Below the pieces are notes generated by a model, which worked only from the letters and a program-made list of their open reading frames with translations, ran no database searches and was not told the DNA's origin. Below are positions 12,854 to 25,157 of a stretch of 64,000 nt of DNA, one piece after another; the stretch's first letter is position 1; the number at the start of each line of letters is the position of its first letter. The DNA lies in contig JAANYP010002985.1 of the NCBI GenBank assembly GCA_020465985.1, positions 138,494-202,493 of the forward strand, given 5' to 3'. This DNA is from Centrapalus pauciflorus (taxonomy: Eukaryota; Streptophyta; Magnoliopsida; Asterales; Asteraceae). The position numbers and the translations under genes were made by a program.

Positions 12854-14576
12854 TGTAACACCCTCTAATCCCAACTCAAAGCCACGTCATTTACAATACA
12901 CATGTGGCATTAACGCAATCACAATCCATATCACAATGTCAAGGTTTACACAAACACTGATTAATTAAAACATTTTACACAAACATTAACCGTAATATCC
13001 CGAAGTCAACCCGACATACAAAACCCGACCCGGACCCAAATATTCACATACATCCCAGTATCATTTGTCCCAAAGTTTCTAGCAAAGTATCACATACAGA
13101 TAACAAGCAGAATCTCCCGATCGCAGCAAGTCAAGCTCCTATCGTCGCTCAGGAGCTGGCGGTCCTATCTTCGGTCCCCCTGATACACACATCAGACTCG
13201 AATACGTAAGCTTCGCAGCTCGTGAGTACACAAGGGTTAGACACTGCACAATTCACATAATCACACATCGCATGTCACATGGCAACCCTACACTACACGG
13301 CATAACACATGCCAGCGAGTCTCTACTCAGAGACCCTAGAGATCCAATACAGAAAGAGATACTCATCTCAATTGGGGATCCCTCCCCCCCCTAGAGCCAA
13401 ACCACGCCCGTGGAAGCTAACAGGAATAACGGCCGCATATATATATATGGGAACCCTTCACAGGGTCAAACAAAGCTACACAGCTCTCGCGATAACTCAT
13501 CGCAATACACTATAATGGATCTCATATATATATAACACATATTAAGAAAGAAAGATCATACCTGAGAGGCAACTCGCAGTGCCCAAACAATTCATATAAT
13601 CACATATGAAATATTAACACAAAAGACTCGAAAGACAACGACTAGTCTTTGGAAAAAGTCTCGCGTACTCACCTGGATCACCCTGCACAATTTCCCTAAC
13701 TGTCTGATCCGAACCCAGCCCGTAACAATCTCTGATAGCCCCTGTACACAATTAATTCTCCCAGATTAATCTCAATTATCCCATAACTGTTAATATACCC
13801 AAATGACCCCACAAAACAACCCAACGGACCCCCAAAGCCCAAACCGACCCAAGCCCGCAGAAGCCCGATCGCGGCCGCACTGGCCCGATCGCGGCCCGCG
13901 CTCGAGGAAGAACATCGCGGCCGCGCTAAGCGCGTCGCGACCGCGCTCGCGTCGAACAGCAGGCCCCTGTTTCTGTTTCTGCTCTGTCCAGGGATGAACT
14001 CATCCCCCCTAACCCGATTCCAGCAGTTATAATACACCAAAATAACACTAAAACGCTGCTAATATATAACCAAACCAATTCCCAACCTATCTCAACAATT
14101 AACACATAGAATCAAGGTTAAATCAAAGGCCCTTTACCTTGCAACTTCAAGAACACAACTAGGAGATGCCAAATCTGATTTTTAACACCTTGATCACTTG
14201 TTTTTGGATCCAATCTGAGCTCCAGCAGAATAGGTTCACACACACACACCTTTTTCCTTTGAATTGCACAAAAGAGAGGATAAGAATGAGCGTCACACAC
14301 ATATATTACATAGACGGATCCCGTTATATCGCGGGTTCGACACCGATACCCGACCCCAATATCAAAAATCCACTATTTATATCATTAAATCCCATTTAAT
14401 CTCGTGAATCCATAATTATAATTTATCCACTATAATTATATCCCGAATCCACGTAATCCCCCGTCCCGACACGTATAATCCACTATACGGGACGCAATTG
14501 GACCAACGCAATAATCACTATTATAATTAGTCAATAGGATAATTACACGTACCTGCTCGGGAGTCGGGGTGTTACA
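12854..14576 (-). repeat. 3' LTR of the Tekay-like element
   Basis: Begins TGTAACACCCTC and ends GGGGTGTTACA on the plus strand, 1723 bp. It contains a CpG-dense block at 13845-13960 with several GCGGCCGC-like palindromes. It also contains a putative splice donor (minus strand, AAG|GTAAAGG near 14137) and acceptor (ATCAG|GGGG near 13176). Open frames inside it, such as a 114-residue one at 13696-14040, are not genes. Confidence 0.92.
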
Positions 14577-14578
14577 AA

Positions 14579-14591
14579 TCCTCCCCCCTTA
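14579..14591 (-). other. Polypurine tract
   Basis: On the minus strand AAGGGGGGAGGAT lies two bases before the 3' LTR. It primes plus-strand DNA synthesis. Confidence 0.85.
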
Positions 14592-14611
14592 CAAAGATTC
14601 CGTCCCGGAAT

Positions 14612-16168
14612 CTAACTCTGACTCTGGAACAGAAAAGGATAGCGGCTCCGCATCTCAGATTCGGGTTCCCAAGTTGCGCTGGTACCCTTATGATGTCTCC
14701 ACTGAACGAGTACCAATGATATCTCTTTATTGCGCAATTTCTTTATCTTCCGATCAGTAATCATCTCTGGCTGCTCAGCATATCTCAACTGATCATCCAC
14801 GGATATCTCTGATAAAGGCACATACTGATCCTCCTTAGCTAGACACTTTCTCAGATGGCTCACATGGAATGTATCATGAACACCGGCTAACTCTGGCGGC
14901 AATCTCAACCGGTAGGCTTGATCTCTGACCCTGGCAATTATCTCAAACGGCCCTATATACCTCGGACTCAACTTGCCCCGGTGCCTGAAACGAATAACAC
15001 CCTTCCATGGAGACACTTTCAACAACACCTGATCCCCAACACTGAATTCGAGCTCTGAAGTACGGCGGTCAGCGTAGCACTTCTGACGGCTCTGTGCAAC
15101 TCGCATATGCTCCCGGATCACAGCTACTTTATCACTCGTCTCCTGAAGTAGCTCGGGCCCACTGATCGGTCGCTCACCGACCTCACCCCAACACACGGGG
15201 GTTAGACACTTACGGCCATATAATGCTTCGAACGGTGCCATCTTAATCGAGGCATGGTAGCTATTATTATAAGCAAACTCTACTAATGGGAGATGCACAT
15301 CCCAGCTACCTCTGAAGTCTATGGCACATGCTCTCAACATGTCCTCAAGTGTCTGGTTGGTGCGCTCGGTCTGCCCATCTGTCTGAGGCCTGTAAGCTGT
15401 GCTCAGCTGAACCCGGGTACCCAGCTCTCTCTGGAAACTCTGCCAGAACCGCGAGGTGAATCGAGTATCGCGATCAGAAGTAATCGACTTCGGAATCCCA
15501 TGCCGCGACACCACCTCATTAATATACAGCCGCGCTAGCTGGTCCATCGTGATCGTACCCCGAACCGCAAGAAAGTGCGCACTTTTAGTCAACCGGTCTA
15601 CTATGACCCAAATCATATCGTTCCCACGCACAGTACGAGGAAGTCTGACGATGAAATCCATCGTGATGTGGTACCACTTCCACTCGGGAATCTCCAGTGG
15701 TTGTAGACGGCCGTGCGGCTTCTGATGCTCACTTTTGACCCGCAAACACGTCATACACTGCTCGACGTAACGGCCCACATCCCTTTTCATACCCGGCCAC
15801 CAGTAGAACTCTCGGAGATCTCGGTACATCTTGGTGCTCCCAGGATGAATAGACAACCTCGACTTATGTGACTCATCAAGAATCAACTGTCGCAAGTTCC
15901 CAACTCTGGGAACCCAAACTCTGCCTCTCAGCGTATATATCCCTCGGTCATCCCTGACCAACGACTCTGTCTGCCCAACTAACCTTTCCCTCTTCACATT
16001 CTGCTCCCGCAGGCCCTCTATCTGTGCCAATCTCAGACTGTCAACCAGGGTAGAGGTGATCTCGAGTCTCACAGCTCGGGAGGTAATCGTCTGAACGCAC
16101 GCCTTACGACTCAAGGCGTCAGCAACTACGTTCGCCTTTCCCAGGATGATACTGTATCTCACAGTCAT
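14612..16168 (-). pseudogene. chromovirus integrase and chromodomain
   Basis: This 518-codon stretch begins at the end of RNase H (KANVVADALSRK). It then carries the zinc-binding integrase N-terminus (HKSRLSIHPGSTK ... CMTC), the catalytic core (TMDFIVRLP, SDRDTRFTSRFW, YRPQTDGQTERTNQ, giving D, D and E), and the GPFEII module. It ends in a chromodomain-like tail (ISLVLVQWRHHKGTSATWE...YPFLF). This tail can direct integration into chromatin in Tekay/Del elements. The domain itself looks intact, but it is cut off from the upstream polyprotein by a 1-nt insertion near 16135-16142, so I mark it broken. The ATG at its start is not the real start. Confidence 0.9.
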
Positions 16169-17291
16169 AATCTTTCAGAAGCTCTAAACTGCGTCTCTGT
16201 CGCATGTTCAACTCCTTCTGACTGAAAAGATACTGAAGGCTTTTATGATCAGTATATACTACAAATTGGGACCCATATAAGTAATGCCGCCATATCTTTA
16301 ACGCAAAGACTATGGCATCCAACTCAAGATCATGGACAGTATGATTCTCCTCATATGTCTTCAGCTGTCTCGAAGCGTAGGCAATCACCTTGCCCCGCTG
16401 CATCAACACACAACCCAGCCCTGTCCCTGATGCATCACAGTACACAGCGAAATCATCCGTACCCTCGGGCAAGGCTAACACCGGCGCCTGGCACAATCGA
16501 GCTCTCAACTCGGCAAAGGCAGTCTCCTGCTCGTCATTCCACTCGAATGGTACGCCCTGCCGTGTCAATCTCGTCAACGGCATGGCTATCCGCGAAAAAT
16601 TCTGAATGAACCGTCTGTAGTAGCCTGCTAATCCCAGGAAACTACGAATCTCTGGCACGGTCTTAGGCTGCTCCCAACTCATCACAGCCTCGATCTTCGC
16701 AGGATCCACTTTGATGCCCTCGCTGCTCACAACATGGCCCAAGAACTGCACTTCTCGGAGCCAAAACTCGCACTTCGAAAATTTCGCATAAAGTCTCTCT
16801 TTCTGCAGCACGCTTAGGACCTCCCTCAGGTGCTGCTCATGCTCCTCAGCGCTCCTCGAGTAGATCAATATGTCGTCTATGAACACGATCACAAATCGAT
16901 CCAACATGGCTCTACACACCCTATTCATCAAATCCATGAAGGCTGCGGGTGCGTTAGTCAGTCCGAATGGCATGACTAGAAACTCATAGTGTCCATAGCG
17001 CGTCCTGAAGGCTGGCTTGGGCACATCCTCTTCCCTGACCTTCAGCTGATGATATCCAGATCGCAAATCAATCTTCGAGAAGAAGCTAGATCCCTGTAGC
17101 TGATCGAATAAATCGTCGATTCGCGGAAGTGGATATCTATTCTTCACGGTCACTTTATTTAATTCCCGATAATCGATACACATTCGCATGGTACCGTCTT
17201 TCTTCTTCACAAACAACACCGGTGCTCCCCACGGTGATGAGCTCGGACGGATAAATCCCCTATCCAGCAACTCCTGAAGCTGAGTCATCAT
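16119..17291 (-). pseudogene. chromovirus reverse transcriptase and RNase H
   Basis: RT carries GFIRPSSSPWGAPVLF, MCIDYRELN, the catalytic VIVFIDDILIYS (YVDD-equivalent FIDD at about residue 137) and FLGHVVS. RNase H follows with YCDASGTGLGCVLMQ, YASRQLK, HDLELDAIVFALK and TDHKSLQYLF. The frame is the same as the upstream gag-protease but separated from it by a TGA at 17295-17297. Its last residues (GKGERSC) are out of frame, because one extra G near 16140 ends the frame early. A polyprotein with these domains copies element RNA into DNA in virus-like particles. Confidence 0.92.
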
Positions 17292-17294
17292 CTC

Positions 17295-19283
17295 TCACAT
17301 CTCAGTGGGTGCCAGCCTGTAAGGCGTCTTCGCAATCGGCACCGCTCCAGGGATAAGATCGATCCGGAACTCTACCTGGCGATCTGGCGGTAGCCCAGGT
17401 AGCTCATCTGGGAATACCTCAGGGTAGTCTCGCACTACAGGTACATCCCCTACCTTCGTCTTTTCCTTCTGGGCGTCAATCACATAAGCCAGGAAGGTCT
17501 CACAACCTTTGGTCACATATCTCTGAGCTCTAACCATCGAGATGATCCCAATCTCGCCCTTTCGCCTCTCCCCGTAAACTGTCACAACCTCGGTCTCAGA
17601 AATCCGTATCCTGATCACCTTCTTTGCACAAAGAATATCTGCCTGACGGGCTGTCATCCAGTCCATACCGACGATCACATCGAAACTGCTGATCTCGATA
17701 GGCAGTAAATCGATCAAGAATCGGTGAGTATCAATCTCGAGTACACACTCTCGATAAATGCGGCTCACTAAAGCGGTACTGCCGTCTACCCTCTCGACAA
17801 TCAATGGCACAGATAATACAGTAGGAACAACAGCAAAATAAGCACAGAAGGACACTGACACATAAGAGCGATCGGCTCCAGAATCAAATAAGACTCGCGC
17901 ACGCAAGCCATTCAGAATATACGTACCCGTAACAACATCTAGAGCATCTCTGGCCTCCTCAGCTGTGGCCTGGAACACCCGGCCTCTGGCTCTCGGAGCT
18001 GCATCCCTGCGGGAGGTGGAAGAAGAAGGCTCGACTCTAGCACCGCTCGTGCTCGCTCCCGGTACTGCTGGCGCTGACTCTGGGCAGTCTCTCATGCGAT
18101 GGCCCGGCTTCCCACATCGGAAGCATAATGCCTCTGGGGCTGTGCAGGCTGTAGCTGTGTGGCCGAACTGGCCACATCTAAAACATCGAAACTGATCACT
18201 GGCACACGGTCCGGCATGCCTGCGGTGGCATCTCGGACAATCTCGCTCTCCGGATAAACTGTCAGCTCTACTCCCCGATGCCCGGGACCCCTGCCCAACA
18301 CTGCTCTGACTGGCCGCATGACTGTCTCTCTGACCCTGTCCCCGGGATCTCTCATCCCGACCTCTATCTCTGCCTCTGTCCCTGCCTCGGTCCCTACGCG
18401 GACCTAAACTCTGCTCCTGATGACGGCCCTGTTCGGGCTGCTGCTCCCTCGGCTCTCGCCAGTAACTAGACTGCTCAGTGGCTCCCGTACGCTGTCTCTG
18501 AGTAGGCGGCTGCTCTCGCTGCCTCTCGATCTCTCGCTCTCTCATGCGAGCTAATTCTAGCGCCCTAGCAAAAGATGACGTCTCCTGTAGTCCCACAAAC
18601 TCCCTGATATCTGGTCTCAGGCCGTCAACAAAGGCATCGGCCTTGCGCCTCTCTGTATTCACATGCTGCGGCGCGAACTGGGAGTACTCATTGAAGCGAT
18701 CCACATACTGCTGCACGGACAGATCCCTCTGCTGTAAGTGGAGGAAACGGCGCTCCATCTCTCTCTGCTCATCACGGGGCGCATACTGAATCTCAAACAT
18801 GTCCTTAAACTGAGCCCAGGACATCGCATATGCACGAGAATCAGACAGGGAAGACTCGATAGATCTCCACCACTGTGAGGCTCCACCCCTCAACTGATAC
18901 GTGGCATACCCTACCATGTCTTTCGGGTCCACATGAGCAACCCGAAATGCAGACTCAATCTCGCGCTCCCACGCGAGTGCCATCCCTGGCTCACCCCCAC
19001 CTCTGAACTCTGGAGGATTCCCAGTCATGAAATCCTTAAATGAACCCCCTCGCTGAGATGTAGAGGAAGAGGCACCTGCACCCGTGCCCGTATCCTGACC
19101 ATCCCCAGTACGTGGCCCTGTATCACGTCCCTGCTCTCTCTCCAGCTCTCTCTGCTGTCTATAGAACTCTGTAAGAACCCCAAGCAACTCTGACTTGCGG
19201 ATATACTCATCATCACCCGGCGGCTTACCCGCGCCAGAACCCTCTCCCTGGTCTGCCATACTAATCTGCACAAAACAAGGCAA
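17295..19283 (-). pseudogene. chromovirus gag and protease
   Basis: Gag probably starts at the internal Met near 19259 (MADQGEGSGAGKP), since the first eight codons read into the leader. Gag core motifs (FRGGGEPGMALAWE, ATYQLRGGASQWW) are followed by an Arg/Gln/Gly-rich linker. Two CCHC zinc knuckles lie at about residues 364-398 (CFRCGQFGHTATAC, CFRCGKPGHRMRDC). The retropepsin active site is VLFDSGADRSY at about residue 466, with GMDWM later. The C-terminus runs into the RT start (RQVEFRIDLIPGAVPI) and stops at TGA 17295-17297, in frame with the next piece. The stop could come from CGA by one transition. Confidence 0.9.
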
Positions 19284-19427
19284 TTAAGCACAAGAAATAG
19301 GTCTCCCAGCGTTATACACTAAGCCAGGATAATTAAATCCTCTAGTATCCGTCACCGGAATACTCCCCAAGAATCTGAACACGGTCTAAGCTCAAGCATC
19401 CACTGATACTCAATACTAAAACCACAA

Positions 19428-19439
19428 GCTCTGATACCA
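19428..19439 (-). other. Primer-binding site, initiator Met tRNA
   Basis: On the minus strand TGGTATCAGAGC, four bases after the 5' LTR. It matches the 3' end of plant initiator tRNA-Met exactly. Confidence 0.92.
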
Positions 19440-19443
19440 TACA

Positions 19444-21164
19444 TGTAACACCCTCTAATACCAACTCAAAGCCACGTCATTTACAATACACATGTGGCAT
19501 TAACGCAATCACAATCCATATCACAATGTCAAGGTTTACACAAACACTGATTAATTAAAACATTTTACACAAACATTAACCGTAATATCCCGAAGTCAAC
19601 CCGACATACAAAACCCGACCCGGACCCAAATATTCACATACATCCCAGTATCATTTGTCCCAAAGTTTCTAGCAAAGTATCACATACAGATAACAAGCAG
19701 AATCTCCCGATCGCAGCAAGTCAAGCTCCTATCGTCGCTCAGGAGCTGGCGGTCCTATCTTCGGTCCCCCTAATACACACATCAGACTCGAATACGTAAG
19801 CTTCGCAGCTCGTGAGTACACAAGGGTTAGACACTGCACAATTCACATAATCACACATCGCATGTCACATGGCAACCCTACACTACACGGCATAACACAT
19901 GCCAGCGAGTCTCTACTCAGAGACCCTAGAGATCCAATACAGAAAGAGATACTCATCTCAATTGGGGATCCCTCCCCCCCCCTGGAGCCAAACCACGCCC
20001 GTGGAAGCTAACAGGAATAACGGCCGCATATATATATATGGGAACCCTTCACAGGGTCAAACAAAGCTACACAGCTCTCGCGATAACTCATCGCAATACA
20101 CTATAATGGATCTCATATATATAACACATATTAAGAAAGAAAGATCATACCTGAGGGGCAACTCGCAGTGCCCAAACAATTCATATAATCACATATGAAA
20201 TATTAACACAAAAGACTCGAAAGACAACGACTAGTCTTTGGAAAAAGTCTCGCGTACTCACCTGGATCACCCTGCACAATTTCCCTAACTGTCTGATCCG
20301 AACCCAGCCCGTAACAATCTCTGATAGCCCCTGTACACAATTAATTCTCCCAGATTAATCTCAATTATCCCATAACTGTTAATATACCCAAATGACCCCA
20401 CAAAACAACCCAACGGACCCCCAAAGCCCAAACCGACCCAAGCCCGCAGAAGCCCGATCGCGGCCGCACTGGCCCGATCGCGGCCCGCGCTCGAGGAAGA
20501 ACATCGCGGCCGCGCTAAGCGCGTCGCGACCGCGCTCGCGTCGAACAGCAGGCCCCTGTTTCTGTTTCTGCTCTGTCCAGGGATGAACTCATCCCCCCTA
20601 ACCCGATTCCAGCAGTTATAATACACCAAAATAACACTAAAACGCTGCTAATATATAACCAAACCAATTCCCAACCTATCTCAACAATTAACACATAGAA
20701 TCAAGGTTAAATCAAAGGCCCTTTACCTTGCAACTTCAAGAACACAACTAGGAGATGCCAAATCTGATTTTTAACACCTTGATCACTTGTTTTTGGATCC
20801 AATCTGAGCTCCAGCAGAATAGGTTCACACACACACACCTTTTTCCTTTGAATTGCACAAAAGAGAGGATAAGAATGAGCGTCACACACATATATTACAT
20901 AGACGGATCCCGTTATATCGCGGGTTCGACACCGATACCCGACCCCAATATCAAAAATCCACTATTTATATCATTAAATCCCATTTAATCTCGTGAATCC
21001 ATAATTATAATTTATCCACTATAATTATATCCCGAATCCACGTAATCCCCCGTCCCGACACGTATAATCACTATACGGGACGCAATTGGACCAACGCAAT
21101 AATCACTATTATAATTAGTCAATAGGATAATTACACGTACCTGCTCGGGAGTCGGGGTGTTACA
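19444..21164 (-). repeat. 5' LTR of the Tekay-like element
   Basis: 1721 bp, nearly identical to 12854-14576. Differences by eye: TAATACC for TAATCCC, CTAATAC for CTGATAC, CTGGAGC for CTAGAGC, GAGGGGC for GAGAGGC, one extra C in a C run, one TA fewer and one C fewer. In element orientation it holds the promoter and a likely spliced leader (donor near 20726, acceptor near 19770). Confidence 0.92.
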
Positions 21165-22376
21165 AACGCAGGGAGCGCGGCCGCGCTCAGGCGAGCGTGG
21201 TCGCGATGCGGCTGGTTGAGGCGCGGGCGAGATGGGCAGCGGGCGCGGGCGCGTTCGGGGCTCCGGGTTCGGTTTCGGGTCTGGGAGCTGGGTTTCGGGC
21301 GGTGGTTGTCGGTTTGGGGCCGTGTTTTTAGTTGCGTTTGTTTATAATCATTGTGTTCGAGTTATGTGATCTATCGGTCGGATTTCGTTGGATTGGTTAT
21401 TGGGTCGTTTTGAGTCCGAGTCGGGTTCGTGTTTATTACAAGTTGTGATATGTGTTCGTGGATTAGTGTTAACAGTTTGAGATCTGTGTGATTTCAGGGA
21501 CGAGTCAGCGAGCCGAGCCGAGTCAGAAATTCCGAGATTAGTGGATTGACCAGGTGAGTACCCGAGTTCTTTTCTAAACCGCGGGACAGTTTTCAGAGTC
21601 ATGGTTGTGTAGATAGTTTCGTGTATGTGTATATGTGTATATTGTGTATTGTGAAAGAGACAGGGACGTGAGCCACAGGTATGATTCTATTCCTACATAT
21701 GTGATATATGTGCATGAGATGAGATCCAGTCCGGGGGTCCGTGATGAGTTCCATACGGACGGTGATTCGCGATGTGAGATCGCGTGGGTTGACTGTCCCT
21801 AACAGTCCTTGGAGCGTGTATACACGGCAGGGCCTGTAGCCGGTTCGCGCCCGTGCTACAGGGTGTGAGCTAACCACCGGTGCGCACGGTCGTTAGCTGG
21901 GGAAGGGTCCCCCTCAGTGATATTGTGTGCAGGGCTTTGGATCTCATGCTGAGTGTTCATACCTGCTTTATACTGCTGATTGCCAGAGACAGAGATTGAG
22001 CTTGGGTTGTGTGTATGTGCTACGTGTTCGCACGCTATGTGTTTACTGTGCAGAGTCTAACCCTCGAGTACTCACGAGCTTTCGAGCTTACGTATTCGAG
22101 TCTTCCGTGTTCAGGGTTTCAGCGAAGGGTTCAGTAGCTGTGCTTGTAGATCTGGGAGCAGGGATTATCTGGAAGGCTTTGTGCTAGTTTCGTGTAGCGA
22201 TCTGTACAGTTCAGCTTATGTGATTAGTGGATTATATGTTAACAGTGTTTATGTAAAAGTTTTAAATTATCAGTGAATTCTGTTTATCCTGTGACATGTG
22301 TTTAATAGAGCATTGCGATGCTGCCACCTGTGTATTGTAATGACGTGGCATTTCCGGGTTCGGGGAGGGTGTTACA

Positions 22377-22658
22377 ATAAATCTTGTGAATGGTAAAAAA
22401 AGATCATGTGAATGATCATTCACACCATTCACATGGTGTGAAATTACCATTCACAAGGATGACCATTCACATAAATATGCATTGAGCATTCACATAATTT
22501 TTAAGGACACAGAAAGTGTGAATGTATGTGAAATTCATATATCATGTGTATAAATTTAGATTAAACATAGTTATGAGAAAAAAGATTTTAAAAAAAGTTT
22601 TTTAAGGTTGGTACTTTCGGGTGCACTTGATTTCGAGAGATACCTTTTTGAACCTGAA

Positions 22659-22659
<1 letters not shown>
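22377..22659 (+). mobile_element. Microsatellite-borne ~395-bp element, copy 3 (5'-truncated)
   Basis: Starts mid-element at ATAAATCTTGTGAATGG, directly after the solo LTR, and ends TTTTGAACCTGAAC before (TA)n. About 140 bp of the element's left part, present in copy 4, is missing. Confidence 0.75.

Positions 22660-22660
<1 letters not shown>

Positions 22661-22737
<77 letters not shown>
22661..22737. repeat. (TA)n microsatellite
   Basis: About 38 TA units between copy 3 and a foldback element. Confidence 0.95.
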
Positions 22738-22740
<3 letters not shown>

Positions 22741-23344
22741 TAAAGGACATTTTTGGTCCTTGTGGTTTGATGGTTTACCCGGATTCAGTCCCTTAACCAT
22801 AATAAGGTCAAATTTCATCCCTATTTTGCTAATTTTGTGCCATTTTAGTCCCTCGTCCGTTAAACTTAACGACACAACCGTTAAATTTGTAAGAATGACA
22901 TTTTTACCCTTTTCATTGAGACGCTTTTAGTCCCTATGGTTTTATTATTTACCCATTTATAGTCCAACATTTATTTTATTTTATTTTATCTTTATAATTA
23001 TATTATTTATAGATATACTTAATTTATTATAAACACACTTATTTTATTTATAAATATAGTTATGTTTTAATATTTTATTTACATTTACTATTGTTCGTAT
23101 TTTATTTAAAATTTAACTTTTATTTTAATTTAAATATATATTTATTTACTAATTTATTTAAAGTTCATCTTCTTTATTAATTTTAATTTTTATAATATTA
23201 TTGTTGACATTTATATATGTAATTTTGTTAGTTGTGTTTAAGTAAATATAATATCGTCGATATTTTTCCTCTCCAAAGTCACTATTTCTTCAAGTATCTT
23301 CCAACCTAATCAATTATCAACACATAAATTATATTATATGTGTT

Positions 23345-23960
<616 letters not shown>

Positions 23961-24011
<51 letters not shown>
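23961..24011. repeat. (TA)n microsatellite
   Basis: About 25 TA units at the right side of copy 4. Confidence 0.95.
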
Positions 24012-24013
<2 letters not shown>

Positions 24014-24835
24014 GTGTGTGTATAAAATATTTTCAAGCATCTTCCAATGTCATTATTTCTTCAAGTATATATTCACATGTGTATATAATTTATGTGTCGA
24101 TAATTGATTAAGTTGGAAGATATTTGAAAAAATAGTGACTTTGGAGAAGAAAAATATCGACGATATTATATCTACTTAAACACAACTAACAAAAATACAT
24201 ATATAAATGTCAACAATAATATTATAAAAATTAAAATTAATAAAGAAGATAAACTTTAAATAAATTAGTAAAGAAAATATATAATTTTAATTAAAATAAA
24301 AGTTAAATTTTAAATAAAATACGAACAATAGCAAATGTAAATAAAATATTAATATATAAGTATATTTATAAATAAAATAAGTGTGTTTATAATAAATTAA
24401 GTAATATATAATTATAAAGATAAAATAAAATAAAATAAATGTTGGACTATAAATGGGTAAATAATAAAACCATAGGGACTAAAAGTGTCTCAATGAAAAG
24501 GGTAAAAATGTCATTCTTACAAATTTAACGTCTGTGTCGTTAAGTTTAACGGACGAGGGACTAAAAGGGCACAAAATTAGCAAAATGGGGATGAAATTTG
24601 ACCTTATTATGGTTAAGGGACTGAATCCGGGTAAACCATCAAACCACAAGGACAAAAAATGTCCTTTACTCTTGTTATTGAGAAAAGGACAAAACCGTCA
24701 TTTAAAAAAAATTAAGAGAAGGAGAGACTGTTTTTGCAAGTAAATAGTGTTTTTAGGAACCATCTATGCAATTTTTAAAGATCAAAGACCAAATCCATAA
24801 TTTCTACCAAACTAAAGGACCAATTTAATTTACTC

Positions 24836-25148
24836 TTTTAACTTTACTTCATTTTGAATCATTCAACACTCTGTTTTAATATATTTACTTCATTAAAAAA
24901 AATACTCTGGTATGTATTATATGATCCATGTACTAATCTCAAACCCATTATATATAATACTTTCTCTGGTTGATTTATATTAATTATTAAATTATTAAAC
25001 TGATAATTAAAAGTAGAAGTGAAATTAATTGGGTAGTGAGTATGTATAAATGGAGAAACTACTCGAGTAGTTAAGTATCCGAGTTCGACATGACTAATTA
25101 GTCGAGTAGCTCAAACACTAGCTTCACTCGATTTACAGTTATTTGATT
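24836..25148. other. TRIM-like LTR end and intergenic sequence
   Basis: 24836-24868 completes the right LTR of the TRIM-like element (ends ATTCAACA). The rest, to the next MULE, is AT-rich with short CTCGAGTAG-type repeats near 25065-25130 and no gene. Confidence 0.5.
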
Positions 25149-25157
25149 TTAAATATT

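Larger units (their letters stand above)
12854..21164 (-). mobile_element. Tekay-like Ty3/gypsy chromovirus, nearly complete
   Basis: An 8.3-kb element on the minus strand with two ~1.72-kb LTRs, iMet-tRNA PBS, gag-protease-RT-RNase H-integrase-chromodomain and PPT in the standard order. It is flanked by AACG on both sides (12850-12853 and 21165-21168), a short target duplication inside the solo LTR. The LTRs differ at only about four bases plus a few small indels by eye, so insertion was recent. Two lesions, an in-frame stop and a 1-nt insertion, break the polyprotein. Confidence 0.92.
12221..22376 (+). mobile_element. Solo chromovirus-type LTR, split by an inner element
   Basis: The parts 12221-12853 and 21165-22376 together make a ~1.84-kb LTR that starts TGTAACATCCCG and ends GGGTGTTACA. 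No internal region, PBS or coding region belonging to it is present, so it is a solo LTR. It resembles the inner element's LTR in outline: phrases such as TACGTGTCGG, AGTGGAT and ACGTATTCGAGTCT occur in the same order, but the two are clearly diverged and oppositely oriented. The right flank is ATAAATCTTG of a ~395-bp element and the left flank is (TA)n, so the two flanks do not match. Confidence 0.7.

Noticed and set aside
13696..14040. 114-residue frame in both LTRs of the young chromovirus (also 20285-20629)
   Set aside because: It lies wholly inside the LTR, is opposed by other frames and owes its length to the GC-rich block. Identical in both LTRs only because the LTRs are near-identical.
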